Assembly: GCA_050331695.1 (NCBI GenBank) | Contig: JBHJGP010000017.1 | Coordinates: 62,001 to 126,000 of the forward strand | Source of the DNA: JBHJGP01 sp050331695 | Lineage (GTDB): Bacteria > Pseudomonadota > Alphaproteobacteria > Geminicoccales > Geminicoccaceae | Length of the DNA stretch: 64,000 nt | Direction of reading: 5' to 3' | Part shown: one piece after another, positions 25,036-33,424 of the stretch | Numbering within the stretch: position 1 is the stretch's first letter | How the letters are laid out: the number at the start of each line of letters is the position of its first letter | The notes under the pieces: generated by a model | The model's database searches: none | Seen by the model: the letters and a program-made list of their open reading frames with translations, nothing else | Told to the model about the DNA's origin: nothing | Program-made: the position numbers and the translations under genes

Positions 25036-26625
25036 ATGACCGCCAAGCTTCACTTTTTCGTCGTGGCTGGGACTGTCACCGGCTCTTGCTACGGTCTCGA
25101 GACGGCGACCGGCTGGTGCATGGTCGATTGCGGCTTGTTTCAGGGAAACCGCTCGATCCGCGAGCTCAACTACAAGCCTTTTCCCTTCGATCCAGGCCTC
25201 ATCGAGACGCTTTTGTTAACCCACGCGCATATCGATCATGTGGGTTTGGTGCCGAAGCTTTACGCCAACGGGTTTCGGGGGCGGATCCTGGCGACGGCGC
25301 CGACCGCTGACTTGATGAGCTTCATGCTGCCGGACAGCGGCAACATACAGGAGAGCGAGGTCGAACGGATCAACCGGCGAAACCGGCGCCAGGGCAAACC
25401 GGAGATCGAGCCGATCTACACCTTACGCGACGCGGAGGCGGTGCTGGAGCTGATCGAGCCTGTCGCCATGGAAAGCTGGGTCGATGCCATCGCTGGTGTT
25501 CGCGCCCGATACTGGAATGCCGGCCATATCTTGGGATCCGGTTCCATCGAGCTCAGCGTCGAGGATCAGGGCGGACAAACGCTCCAGCTTCTGTTCTCCG
25601 GCGATCTCGGCCCGGACGAGAAAGTGTTTCACGAGCGTCCCGATGCGCCGGACGGGTTCGATTACATCGTCTGCGAAAGCACCTACGGCAATCGCGACCG
25701 GGACGACGTGACGCTCGAAGCCCGGCGCAACCGTTTGAAGTCGGAGATCAATCGGGCACACGAGGCGGGCGGCAACCTTCTGATTCCGGCTTTCGCCGTC
25801 GAGCGCACCCAGGAACTGCTCCACGATATCGGGCTCTTGATGGCGCGGCGAGAGATCCCGGAACGGCAGGTCTTCCTGGATTCCCCCCTCGCCAATCGGG
25901 TCACGTCCGTCTTCGTCAAACACAGCGGCACGCTCGAAGACATGGAGCTGGATGAGGCGGAGTTGTTCAGCAATCCCAACTTCCACTTCATCAAATCCGT
26001 CGACGAGAGCAAGGCGCTCAATAAGATCCGTTCCGGCGCCATCATCATCGCCGCCAGCGGCATGTGCGATGCCGGGCGGATCCGCCATCACCTCAAGCAT
26101 AATCTCTGGCAGCGTGACGCCACCGTGTTGATGGTCGGCTATCAGGCACCCGGGACGCTCGGATCACTGTTGATGAACGGCGAGAAATCGGTCCAGATCC
26201 ACGGGCTCGAGGTGGCGGTCAATGCCAGCATCCGGTCGATCGGCAACTACTCGGCCCATGCCGATCAGGCCGAGCTGTTGCGCTGGATCGAGGAACGGCT
26301 GCCCGCCCGCCAGGGCATATTTCTGACCCATGGCGAGGATAAGGCGCGGGCCGCGCTGAAGGAGCGGATTGCCGGGAAGGGCGTGGACGCCGCCCGAATT
26401 CTCATGCCGCAGTTGGACGAGGCGGTGGACCTGGTCGTCGGCGAGACGCCGGCACCGGTCAAAGAGCGGAAACGGATCGAGCCGGCCCAGATCGAGACCG
26501 ACTGGTACAATGATTACGCGTCGCTGCTCCTGGAATTGAGCCGCCGGCTCGATGCGATGGATGACCCGAATGCCCGACGGGAGCTGTTGTGGGCGATGAA
26601 GGCGATTCTGGACGAGACCTCGTGA
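25036..26625 (+). CDS. beta-CASP metallo-beta-lactamase-fold RNase
   Basis: A 529-residue nuclease. The MBL zinc motif HAHIDHVG appears near residues 64-71, followed by GHILGSGSIEL (histidine) and the strand LLFSGDLGPDEK. The beta-CASP segment includes CESTYGNR, SGMCDAGRIRHHL and YSAHADQAEL (motif C). This is the YSH1/RNase J-related exonuclease family that acts on RNA ends. It overlaps the next gene by four bases (GTGA). The C-terminal 80 residues are an unassigned extension. Confidence 0.9.
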   Translation: MTAKLHFFVVAGTVTGSCYGLETATGWCMVDCGLFQGNRSIRELNYKPFPFDPGLIETLLLTHAHIDHVGLVPKLYANGFRGRILATAPTADLMSFMLPDSGNIQESEVERINRRNRRQGKPEIEPIYTLRDAEAVLELIEPVAMESWVDAIAGVRARYWNAGHILGSGSIELSVEDQGGQTLQLLFSGDLGPDEKVFHERPDAPDGFDYIVCESTYGNRDRDDVTLEARRNRLKSEINRAHEAGGNLLIPAFAVERTQELLHDIGLLMARREIPERQVFLDSPLANRVTSVFVKHSGTLEDMELDEAELFSNPNFHFIKSVDESKALNKIRSGAIIIAASGMCDAGRIRHHLKHNLWQRDATVLMVGYQAPGTLGSLLMNGEKSVQIHGLEVAVNASIRSIGNYSAHADQAELLRWIEERLPARQGIFLTHGEDKARAALKERIAGKGVDAARILMPQLDEAVDLVVGETPAPVKERKRIEPAQIETDWYNDYASLLLELSRRLDAMDDPNARRELLWAMKAILDETS

Positions 26626-27518
26626 CCAGCATCCGTGTTCTCGCTTCCGATCGTAACATTGTCGGCGAAGGCCCCGTCTGGGACGAGAGAAGCGGCACGC
26701 TCTACTGGGTCGATATCGTCGCCAAGCAGATCTGGTCACTGGATCCGCGAAGCCGCCACAAACGGGTTTGGTCGGTTCCCGATGTCATCGGCTGCATGGC
26801 GCTTCGTGAGCGGGGCGGCGCGGTCCTGGCCTTGCGCGATGGCATCTATCTCTTCGATTTCGCGTCAGGAAGAGCCGACCTCTTCTGCCAGCCTGATCTC
26901 GCTCACCCGGATAATCGGGCGAACGACGGACGCTGTGACAGCCGGGGACGGCTGTGGTTCGGCACCATGCAGAACAATATCGATTGGGATGGCCGGCCCA
27001 AGGAGATCGACCGGTGGGGCGGTAATCTCTACCGGGTCGACCCGGATGGCGGCTTCGCCCATTTCGGTGGCGGCTTCGGTATCTCCAATACGGTGGCCTG
27101 GAGCCCCGACGACCGAACCTTCTATTTCGGCGATACCTTGGCGAGCGATCTCTACGCATTCGATTTCGACGCTGAAACCGGGGTCATCACGAACCGCCGG
27201 ACCTTCTGCCACACCGAGGAACACGGCATGCCCGACGGCTCGGCGGTCGATGTCGAAGGTTTCGTCTGGAACGCCCGCCATGACGGCTCCTGCCTGATCC
27301 GCTACGCGCCGGACGGATCGATCGACCGGATCCTGGATCTGCCGCTGCGGCACCCCACCTCCTGTTGCTTCGGCGGCGACGAGATGAAAACCCTGTTCGT
27401 GACCTCACTCAGCCACGGCATGACCGAGGACGACTTCGCCGCCAATCCGAACGAGGGCGCGCTGCTCGCGGTCGATGTCGGCATCGAAGGCCTGCCGAGC
27501 CACCGGTTCGCCGGTTAG
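26622..27518 (+). CDS. SMP-30/gluconolactonase family protein
   Basis: A 298-residue lactonase with recognisable metal-site segments: NIVGEGPVWDERSGTLYWVDI near the N-terminus, NDGRCDSRGRLWFGTM near residue 100, ISNTVAWSPDDRTFYFGDT (Asn), and HGMPDGSAVDVEGFVW (Asp). The GTG at 26622 overlaps the nuclease stop, so the two are coupled. It is the last gene of the sugar importer cluster, which supports a role in opening the lactone of the imported sugar; that link is inference. Confidence 0.9.
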   Translation: MTSIRVLASDRNIVGEGPVWDERSGTLYWVDIVAKQIWSLDPRSRHKRVWSVPDVIGCMALRERGGAVLALRDGIYLFDFASGRADLFCQPDLAHPDNRANDGRCDSRGRLWFGTMQNNIDWDGRPKEIDRWGGNLYRVDPDGGFAHFGGGFGISNTVAWSPDDRTFYFGDTLASDLYAFDFDAETGVITNRRTFCHTEEHGMPDGSAVDVEGFVWNARHDGSCLIRYAPDGSIDRILDLPLRHPTSCCFGGDEMKTLFVTSLSHGMTEDDFAANPNEGALLAVDVGIEGLPSHRFAG

Positions 27519-27519
27519 A

Positions 27520-27553
27520 GCAACTTATCTGCGTCCGTCCGGACGCAGGTTGC
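27520..27553. other. hairpin between convergent genes
   Basis: A perfect 8-bp stem with a four-base loop (CTGCGTCC at 27529-27536, GGACGCAG at 27541-27548) is flanked by a second complementary pair (GCAAC, GTTGC). It sits between the lactonase stop and the rfbA stop. No strong T-run follows in either direction, so its terminator role is uncertain. Confidence 0.4.
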
Positions 27554-27554
27554 T

Positions 27555-28457
27555 TCAGTCGATCTGGCCAGCGCGCCAGGGTTCGTGGGAGCGCGAGAGA
27601 TCGAGCAGATACTGGCCGTAGTGGGTCTTGGCGAGCGGAGCGGCAAGTTCGCGCACTTTGGCCCGGTCGATCCAGCCCATCACCAGGGCGACCTCTTCGG
27701 TACAGGCTACGAGAAAGCCCTGGCGCTCCTGATTGGTGCGGACGAATTCGCTGGCCTGAAGGAGACTCTGGTGGGTGCCGGCGTCGAACCAGGCATAGCC
27801 ACGGCCCAGACGTTCCACCCGAAGCTTGCCGCGCTCGAGATAGTGCTGGTTGACGGCCGTGATCTCAAGCTCACCCCGGTCTGACGGCTCCAGCTGGGCG
27901 GCGATATCCACGACTTGGTTGTCGTAGAAGTAAAGGCCGGTCACCGCGTAGTTTGACCGGGGATGGGTCGGTTTCTCGTGAATGCCTGTGGCATGGCCGG
28001 CATCGTCGAACTCGACCACCCCGTAGCGCTCGGGATCACTGACCCGATAACCGAAGACGGTGGCGCCGGCGTCGGCCGAGACCGCGTTCTTGAGATCGAC
28101 CCGCAAATAATGGCCAAAGAAGATATTGTCGCCCAGGACCATGGCGACCCGGTCATCACCGATGAAGTCCCTGCCGATAATGAAAGCCTGGGCCAGACCT
28201 TCCGGTTTCGGCTGGACGGCGTAGCTCAGATTTAGCCCCCATTGGCCGCCGTCGCCTAGCAGCCGCCTGAAGGCATCCTGTTCGGCCGGCGTGGTGATCA
28301 CCAGGATGTCCCTGATGCCCGCCAGCATCAGCGTGGTCAGCGGGTAGTAGATCATCGGCTTGTCGAACACCGGCAGCAATTGTTTGCAGACCGCGCGGGT
28401 GATCGGAAAGAGCCGGGTGCCGGAGCCGCCGGCGAGGAGGATGCCTTTCAGGCTCAT
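27555..28457 (-). CDS. rfbA: glucose-1-phosphate thymidylyltransferase
   Basis: A 300-residue nucleotidyltransferase making dTDP-glucose. The N-terminus is the signature ILLAGGSGTRLFPITRAVCKQLLPV, with the active-site YYPLTTLML and GDNIFFGH following. FDAGTHQSLLQAS near residue 224 is the RmlA second-half motif. ATG at 28457 overlaps the epimerase stop. It supplies dTDP-sugar precursors for the polysaccharide locus, with rfbC nearby. Genes for the dehydratase RfbB and reductase RfbD are not in this window. Confidence 0.95.
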   Translation of the reverse strand: MSLKGILLAGGSGTRLFPITRAVCKQLLPVFDKPMIYYPLTTLMLAGIRDILVITTPAEQDAFRRLLGDGGQWGLNLSYAVQPKPEGLAQAFIIGRDFIGDDRVAMVLGDNIFFGHYLRVDLKNAVSADAGATVFGYRVSDPERYGVVEFDDAGHATGIHEKPTHPRSNYAVTGLYFYDNQVVDIAAQLEPSDRGELEITAVNQHYLERGKLRVERLGRGYAWFDAGTHQSLLQASEFVRTNQERQGFLVACTEEVALVMGWIDRAKVRELAAPLAKTHYGQYLLDLSRSHEPWRAGQID

Positions 28458-29527
28458 CAGCCGGCCGCCCAATCGGTTTTAAGCAATCGGTCGATGCCGG
28501 GTATGTCGATGATCCCGCCCTCGAGCTCGATGTCCTTGATGATCCGGTGCCATCGCAGCAGATCCTGGTACCAGGCGAGGGTGATCGTCTCGGTGGTCTT
28601 GTCGATATCGCCTGCTTCCAGGTGTCGGCAGATCTCCTCGACACCATCGGCGGCCACCTTCTGAGCGCGCCAGCCGAGCGCCTCGATCTTATCGAAGCCC
28701 ACCCGGTAGGAGCGGTGATCGGGATCGCCATACCATTCGATCTGGACGTCCCGAGGAACGGCCGCGGCCACCTCGTCGGCCAGCGGACCGATCTGATAAT
28801 TGTTGCGGTCGCTGCCGACGTTGAAGATTTCGCCGTTGATCGCCTCGACCGGGGCCTGGAGCATGAAGCATTGGGCGCGGGCCGTATCCTGGACGTGAAC
28901 CATCGGCCGCCACTGGGAGCCGTCCCGCATCAGGGGCAGCTGTCCCGTTTTCCAGGCGCCGTGGGTCATGCCGTTGATGGCGAGATCGAAACGCATGCGC
29001 GGGCTGTAGCCGTAGACGGTGGCCTGGCGGAGGACGACCACGCAGAACCCGTCGCTGGCGAGCGGCAGGACATCTTCCTCGGCGCTCTTGTTGGCCTTGG
29101 CGTAGGTGGTGAGCGGGTTGGTCGGATGGTTCTCGCCGCAAATCACATCCGGATCCTGAAAGCCGTAAAGACTGCATGAGGAGGGCAGTATGTATCGAGT
29201 GACGCCTGCGGCTCTCGCCAGATGCGCGCATCGGGCCCGCGCCCGATGATTGATCTGGAGCGTCGCCTCTTGAAAGAGCTCGCCGCTGGGATCGTTGGAA
29301 ATCGCCGCCAGATCGATGACGTGATCCACACCCTCGAAATCCGCGCGCTCCAGAAGCCGGGTATCCTGACGACGTAACTCCAGTTTTGGGTCGGCTTCGA
29401 GGAGCTCCGCGCCGAAGAAAAAACGATCGATGGCACGGACCGTGTAGCCTGCTTGGAGAAGCATGGGCACCAGTGTCGTGCCGATATAGCCGCCGGCGCC
29501 GGTGACTAGGACCCGTTCCATGACCAT
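28457..29527 (-). CDS. NAD-dependent epimerase/dehydratase family protein
   Basis: A 356-residue extended SDR. The Rossmann motif TGAGGYIGTTLV is at residues 9-20, and SSCSLYGFQDP with YAKANKSAE supplies the Ser-Tyr-Lys catalytic set. It acts on a nucleotide sugar and sits between rfbA and rfbC, so a dTDP-sugar 4,6-dehydratase-, epimerase- or reductase-like role is possible, but it lacks the length and motifs of RfbB. Exact product is unknown. A GTCATGGAACGG second ATG is two codons in. Confidence 0.85.
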   Translation of the reverse strand: MVMERVLVTGAGGYIGTTLVPMLLQAGYTVRAIDRFFFGAELLEADPKLELRRQDTRLLERADFEGVDHVIDLAAISNDPSGELFQEATLQINHRARARCAHLARAAGVTRYILPSSCSLYGFQDPDVICGENHPTNPLTTYAKANKSAEEDVLPLASDGFCVVVLRQATVYGYSPRMRFDLAINGMTHGAWKTGQLPLMRDGSQWRPMVHVQDTARAQCFMLQAPVEAINGEIFNVGSDRNNYQIGPLADEVAAAVPRDVQIEWYGDPDHRSYRVGFDKIEALGWRAQKVAADGVEEICRHLEAGDIDKTTETITLAWYQDLLRWHRIIKDIELEGGIIDIPGIDRLLKTDWAAG

Positions 29528-29618
29528 TTGTTCCAGTTTCCACCTGTATCAAAAGACATGAGTACCGCCGGTCAACAAATCAAAATGTCGAGCCGTTCAG
29601 GGCAAAACAAGACGATCT

Positions 29619-30152
29619 CTATGTCAGTAAAGGCCAAGTCAGGTCCCGGTCATTAATCACTGGTTGTTCACTTCCTAATTTCCAATCAATCTCAAGTGTA
29701 GGGTCGTCCCATCTTACGCCGTCTTCTGCTTCCGGCACGTATCGATGATCGACCAGATAGAGCACGTCGGTATCGGCGGTGAGGGTCAACAGCCCGTGTG
29801 CGAACCCTTTCGGCACCAGCATTTGCAGACCGTTTTCGTCGCTGAGCTCTGCTGCTACATAATGGCCGTAGGTGGATGACCCTTGCCGAAGGTCGACCGC
29901 CACATCGAGCAGGGCCCCTCTCAACACCCGAACCAGCTTCGCTTGCGCGTAGGGTGCCCTTTGAAAGTGGAGACCGCGAAGGGTTAGCCGGGCGGCGCTC
30001 CGGCTGTGATTCTCCTGCACGACCCGGAAATCAATGCCGAACTCTTTGAGGGCGTCGGCATTGAATATCTCCGAAAAAAAACCCCGGGCATCGCCGTGAC
30101 GCTTGGGGCGGAAGAGCAGGACGTCCGGAATGTTCGTGGGAACGCGCTCCAT
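29619..30152 (-). CDS. rfbC: dTDP-4-dehydrorhamnose 3,5-epimerase
   Basis: A 177-residue cupin-fold epimerase. The RmlC pattern is clear: FRPKRHGDARGFFSEIF, VVQENHSRSA, LRGLHFQRAPYAQAKLVRVLRGALLDVAVDLR and FAHGLLTLT. The conserved LRGLHFQ segment and the catalytic His-Asp region are intact. It overlaps the upstream homoserine-dehydrogenase-like gene at its start by one base. With rfbA it indicates a 6-deoxysugar such as rhamnose in the polysaccharide. Confidence 0.94.
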   Translation of the reverse strand: MERVPTNIPDVLLFRPKRHGDARGFFSEIFNADALKEFGIDFRVVQENHSRSAARLTLRGLHFQRAPYAQAKLVRVLRGALLDVAVDLRQGSSTYGHYVAAELSDENGLQMLVPKGFAHGLLTLTADTDVLYLVDHRYVPEAEDGVRWDDPTLEIDWKLGSEQPVINDRDLTWPLLT

Positions 30153-31357
30153 CAGGCGATCGCCTTCGAGGCGGTCTCGAACCTGTGGCTGATCGTGGTC
30201 CAGGCGTCGAGAGCTTCGCTTTGGGGAAGGTCGACGTCTTCCATTGTCAGGATCTGACCGGGTGCGACGGCGCGCCTGACGACCATGTCCTGGGCCAGAC
30301 CGATGGGCAGGTGATCCGGCCGGTCGGCATTGCGCACGCAGATGCCCCGGAGATCGAAGCTGCCGGTGCCGCGGGGGATCTTTTCGCCAGCTGCCAGCGG
30401 CCGTTTCGCGAGAGCCGCCACCGAAATGCCTGGGGCCTCAGCATTGTTGAGGAGGACGCTTTGGCCGCGACGAAGCCTGGCCAAGGTCTTGAAGATCTCG
30501 AGGTGGGCGAGGACGCTGGGATAGACCAGCATGTAGTAGGGGCCGTCGCCCATCTTCAGATAGTTGAGCGGTTGCATCTGGTCCGGCTGATGGCGGCCGA
30601 CGATGAAAACCCCATGAGGCGATGTCGACGACAGCATGTAATCGGTGATCAGGCGGCCATGGGCGTCAGCCGCCGCGCCCAGGGTTTGAGCGACCTCGTT
30701 GAGATCATCCAATTGGGGACCTAGCAGTTCCTCCTGGGCGATGTCCGCGCCGAAATAGTTGCCGACCAGACATTGCTCGATCTGCAGCTTCGTACCATCG
30801 GTGAACTCCGTCACCATGGTCAGGCTGATATGCTGCTTCGCGGCCCAAAAGGCCATCTCGTCGGGTGTCGGGTCGCGGTTGAGAAACCGCTTCATGTTGC
30901 CGAGAACCAGGGGCTCGAAGCCCATCTCGACCACGTCCTCGTACAGCGCCGCGATCGAGCCCGGCTGGTCACCTTCGGCTTCGGTGAGGAAGCCACGGTC
31001 CACATAGTGCGAGCCGGTGGTGACGTGAAATTCCGGATTGTAGGTCACCACCGGCAGCTTTGCCTCGAGACACCTGCCGATGGTGTGGGAGGCCCAGAGC
31101 ACGTCACCGGTACATTCGATGATCACGTCCGATCGATCGATCAGCTCGTCGATGCTGTCGGTCAAGGCCTCGGCGGCGGGGAAACCCTCCACCTGATCGA
31201 CGGGCCGCCGGGTCAGCACCCGGCTCAGCGTCCAGTCTTCGCGCCGGAGCAGATTGTGAACGAGATTGGCGGCGATGAAGCCTGTGCCGATCACACCCAC
31301 CTTGGTAGCGATCTCCGGATCCAACTGGACCGTTTTTTCGGTTTCTCGTGCGGTCAC
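30152..31357 (-). CDS. homoserine-dehydrogenase-like oxidoreductase with C-terminal SAF domain
   Basis: About 401 residues from the chosen GTG at 31357. Residues 15-30 read VGVIGTGFIAANLVHN, a Rossmann NAD(P) site; the following region resembles the homoserine dehydrogenase/oxidoreductase fold. The last 70 residues (MVVRRAVAPGQILTMEDVDLP) are a SAF domain, as in sialic-acid synthases and antifreeze proteins. A TTG at 31390 that overlaps the sulfotransferase stop (TTGA) is an alternative start. Similar fusions occur in polysaccharide and flagellin-glycosylation islands. The substrate, probably a sugar acid or ketosugar, is unknown. Confidence 0.75.
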   Translation of the reverse strand: MTARETEKTVQLDPEIATKVGVIGTGFIAANLVHNLLRREDWTLSRVLTRRPVDQVEGFPAAEALTDSIDELIDRSDVIIECTGDVLWASHTIGRCLEAKLPVVTYNPEFHVTTGSHYVDRGFLTEAEGDQPGSIAALYEDVVEMGFEPLVLGNMKRFLNRDPTPDEMAFWAAKQHISLTMVTEFTDGTKLQIEQCLVGNYFGADIAQEELLGPQLDDLNEVAQTLGAAADAHGRLITDYMLSSTSPHGVFIVGRHQPDQMQPLNYLKMGDGPYYMLVYPSVLAHLEIFKTLARLRRGQSVLLNNAEAPGISVAALAKRPLAAGEKIPRGTGSFDLRGICVRNADRPDHLPIGLAQDMVVRRAVAPGQILTMEDVDLPQSEALDAWTTISHRFETASKAIA

Positions 31358-31386
31358 GGAACGAAGCCCTTCGCCATGAAAATCGT

Positions 31387-32367
31387 TCAAGCGCTCCTCG
31401 CCACCGCCACGGCTGCGGGCCGATCGCCTTCGACCATCTGCCAAGAGGGCCAAGGCAGCTCCCGACCTCCCAGCATCACCGACAAAGAGCGCATGTCGTC
31501 GCTGAGATAAGAGGCAATCCACTCGCGGGTTTCCTCGCGCATCGGCTGAACCTCGACGCGGAAGTCGCGGAGATTGGCTCGGTACAGCGTACCGATGCCG
31601 GGTGTTTCCTTCGCCAGCTTCACGATCCGATCGAGGCCGGCTCGTTTGGCGCCTTTAGCCATGAGCCGAAGCGCCCGCATCAATCCTTGATTGCGATAGC
31701 CCACATTCGCGTGGGTTCGCTCGTCGATCCCGGACGGTATGACGTCGTCTCGCACGCCAAGAAATCGGTAGACTCGAGCCGCCGCCACGACCGGATCCGA
31801 TGGGATCTCCTCTTGAAACACCACGTGGATCCGATCCGAGCCGAACCGGTCGAACCAAAATCGCAAGTAATGGCCGTAGCGGGACTGCTCCAGATACATC
31901 GGGTTTTGGGCGAGGCCGGCTTCGAATGTTCGGTCGTCGAGCGGGTAGTTGTGCTTACGCAGCTCGTGGAGGTGGTTGGAGAAGGCTCTTTCCACCGGAT
32001 CCCTCAAGGCGACGATGATCTTAAAGTCGGGCGCGAAGGCATGGGCTCTTTCGGCGGCAAAGGGATCGACCAGGTAGGACGGAGAGATCTCGCCGCCAGT
32101 GCGGCCGGCCGCATCGCGGAAATGGGCCGTCTGATACCAGGCCACGCCCTTGGCGTAGTGATGCGAAAAGAAATCCACTTCCTTGCCGCTCACCATGAAC
32201 AGGTCCGGGTGACCGCTCAGCATCTCGGCGAGCCAAGTGGTCGCGCATTTTTGAGCACCGATGCCGATGAATTGGGGTGCCGGAAGCTGGTCGAGCCGCC
32301 GGCCCGAGGAGCGTCCGTCGCCGAATGTTGTGTGCGCGCCGTGATCCGGGCTGATCGGTTCACGCAT
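31387..32367 (-). CDS. sulfotransferase
   Basis: A 326-residue PAPS-dependent sulfotransferase. The 5'-phosphosulfate loop is FIGIGAQKCATTWLAEML near residue 34 (canonical KxGTTxL variant), and the 3'-phosphate-binding segment is VALRDPVERAFSNHLHELR. The catalytic histidine is not certain. It overlaps the second sulfotransferase by eight bases and precedes the homoserine-dehydrogenase-like gene. I infer that it adds sulfate to a sugar of the exported polysaccharide. Confidence 0.88.
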   Translation of the reverse strand: MREPISPDHGAHTTFGDGRSSGRRLDQLPAPQFIGIGAQKCATTWLAEMLSGHPDLFMVSGKEVDFFSHHYAKGVAWYQTAHFRDAAGRTGGEISPSYLVDPFAAERAHAFAPDFKIIVALRDPVERAFSNHLHELRKHNYPLDDRTFEAGLAQNPMYLEQSRYGHYLRFWFDRFGSDRIHVVFQEEIPSDPVVAAARVYRFLGVRDDVIPSGIDERTHANVGYRNQGLMRALRLMAKGAKRAGLDRIVKLAKETPGIGTLYRANLRDFRVEVQPMREETREWIASYLSDDMRSLSVMLGGRELPWPSWQMVEGDRPAAVAVARSA

Positions 32368-33379
32368 AGCCGGCCTGCGCCAGCGCGTCGCCAGCGATAC
32401 GCTCGAAAGCTCGCTTTTGCCGAGGCGGCCAGGACTGCCATCGGCCGATCGGCGAAAAGTTCTGATCCGCGGCGGTCGGTTGCCAGCGAGATGTGCCCTC
32501 GGCCTGATTGGTCGAGGAGCCGAACACTGGCATGGCGGCCAGCTGATCGAACGGATAGTCGTCCTCGTTCAAACCCAGATGGGTCAGCAGGCGGGAGATC
32601 GTCGCGTTCGGCTCGCGGACCATGTCCTCATAGCGGACGACCAGCACATTGGGGTTCGTATTCACCCGGCCAGCCTCGAAGGTGAGCATGGCCTCCGTTG
32701 CTGCCGCCCACTCTGCCGCCATCTGGCCGAAGCTCTTTCGCCAGGGCGAACCACTGAAGGTCTTCATCGAAGACGCGATCACGTCGCGCCCGTCTCGCAG
32801 GCACAAGACAAGCTTGTCCCGCGGGTAAAGGCTCGAGAACAGGCCAATATTCTGGGCATGCGGACACTTGAACAGCAGCGCCCGATCGCCGGCCTCGTGC
32901 TGCAGGCACCGCATCCAGCCGGAGATCAGATAGCCGAGCAATTCGTGGTCGCTCACCGAGCCCTGGTTGCGGGGAAACAGGGCCAAAAACTCACTTCTGA
33001 GAGCCACCGCACCGGCTTTCAGGCGAAGGGCCGGGAATTCGAACATCTGGCGGGGATAGGCGGACGTGTGTGGGTGGAGCGCGATGGCATTGGCGACGAA
33101 ATTGGTGCCGGAGCGTGGCAGGACACCATGGACGAAAAAGGCCGGTCGATAGTCATCCCCCCGCAGCGCCAACGCTATTCGTACGAGGCGCTGGCTTTCT
33201 CTCGCATCCATCCGCGGGAGAAAATCTTCCGACCTCCAAACCGGGAGACCGAGATAGCGGCGTGCCATAAAGCCCAGATCGCCGACGCGCAGGTAGGCTT
33301 TGAGATGACCGAAAACACCGGTCTCGGTTTCATTCTCCTCGGCCGTGGAGAGGCCGGACGTCTCGGATAAGCTTGTCAA
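32360..33379 (-). CDS. sulfotransferase (second)
   Basis: A 339-residue protein of the sulfotransferase fold with the PSB loop HGVLPRSGTNFVANAIALHP and the 3'-phosphate segment KLVLCLRDGRDVIASSMKTF. It is divergent from the neighbouring sulfotransferase; sequence similarity between the two is limited to the motifs. The start is a TTG at 33379, no ATG being available before the first conserved block. Two sulfotransferases suggest sulfation at two positions or on two sugars. Confidence 0.86.
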   Translation of the reverse strand: MTSLSETSGLSTAEENETETGVFGHLKAYLRVGDLGFMARRYLGLPVWRSEDFLPRMDARESQRLVRIALALRGDDYRPAFFVHGVLPRSGTNFVANAIALHPHTSAYPRQMFEFPALRLKAGAVALRSEFLALFPRNQGSVSDHELLGYLISGWMRCLQHEAGDRALLFKCPHAQNIGLFSSLYPRDKLVLCLRDGRDVIASSMKTFSGSPWRKSFGQMAAEWAAATEAMLTFEAGRVNTNPNVLVVRYEDMVREPNATISRLLTHLGLNEDDYPFDQLAAMPVFGSSTNQAEGTSRWQPTAADQNFSPIGRWQSWPPRQKRAFERIAGDALAQAGYA

Positions 33380-33424
33380 CTTCGCCGTCCGGAAAAAACT
33401 ATCGGCGTCGGCGTCTGGAACCGA

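Noticed and set aside
27520..27553. Rho-independent terminator for rfbA and the lactonase
   Set aside because: The hairpin is good but lacks a T-run on either strand, so I kept it only as an unassigned hairpin.
32360..33379. Sulfotransferase 2 as a truncated kinase or methyltransferase
   Set aside because: The PSB-loop and 3'-phosphate segment fit the sulfotransferase fold, and it overlaps a second sulfotransferase gene.
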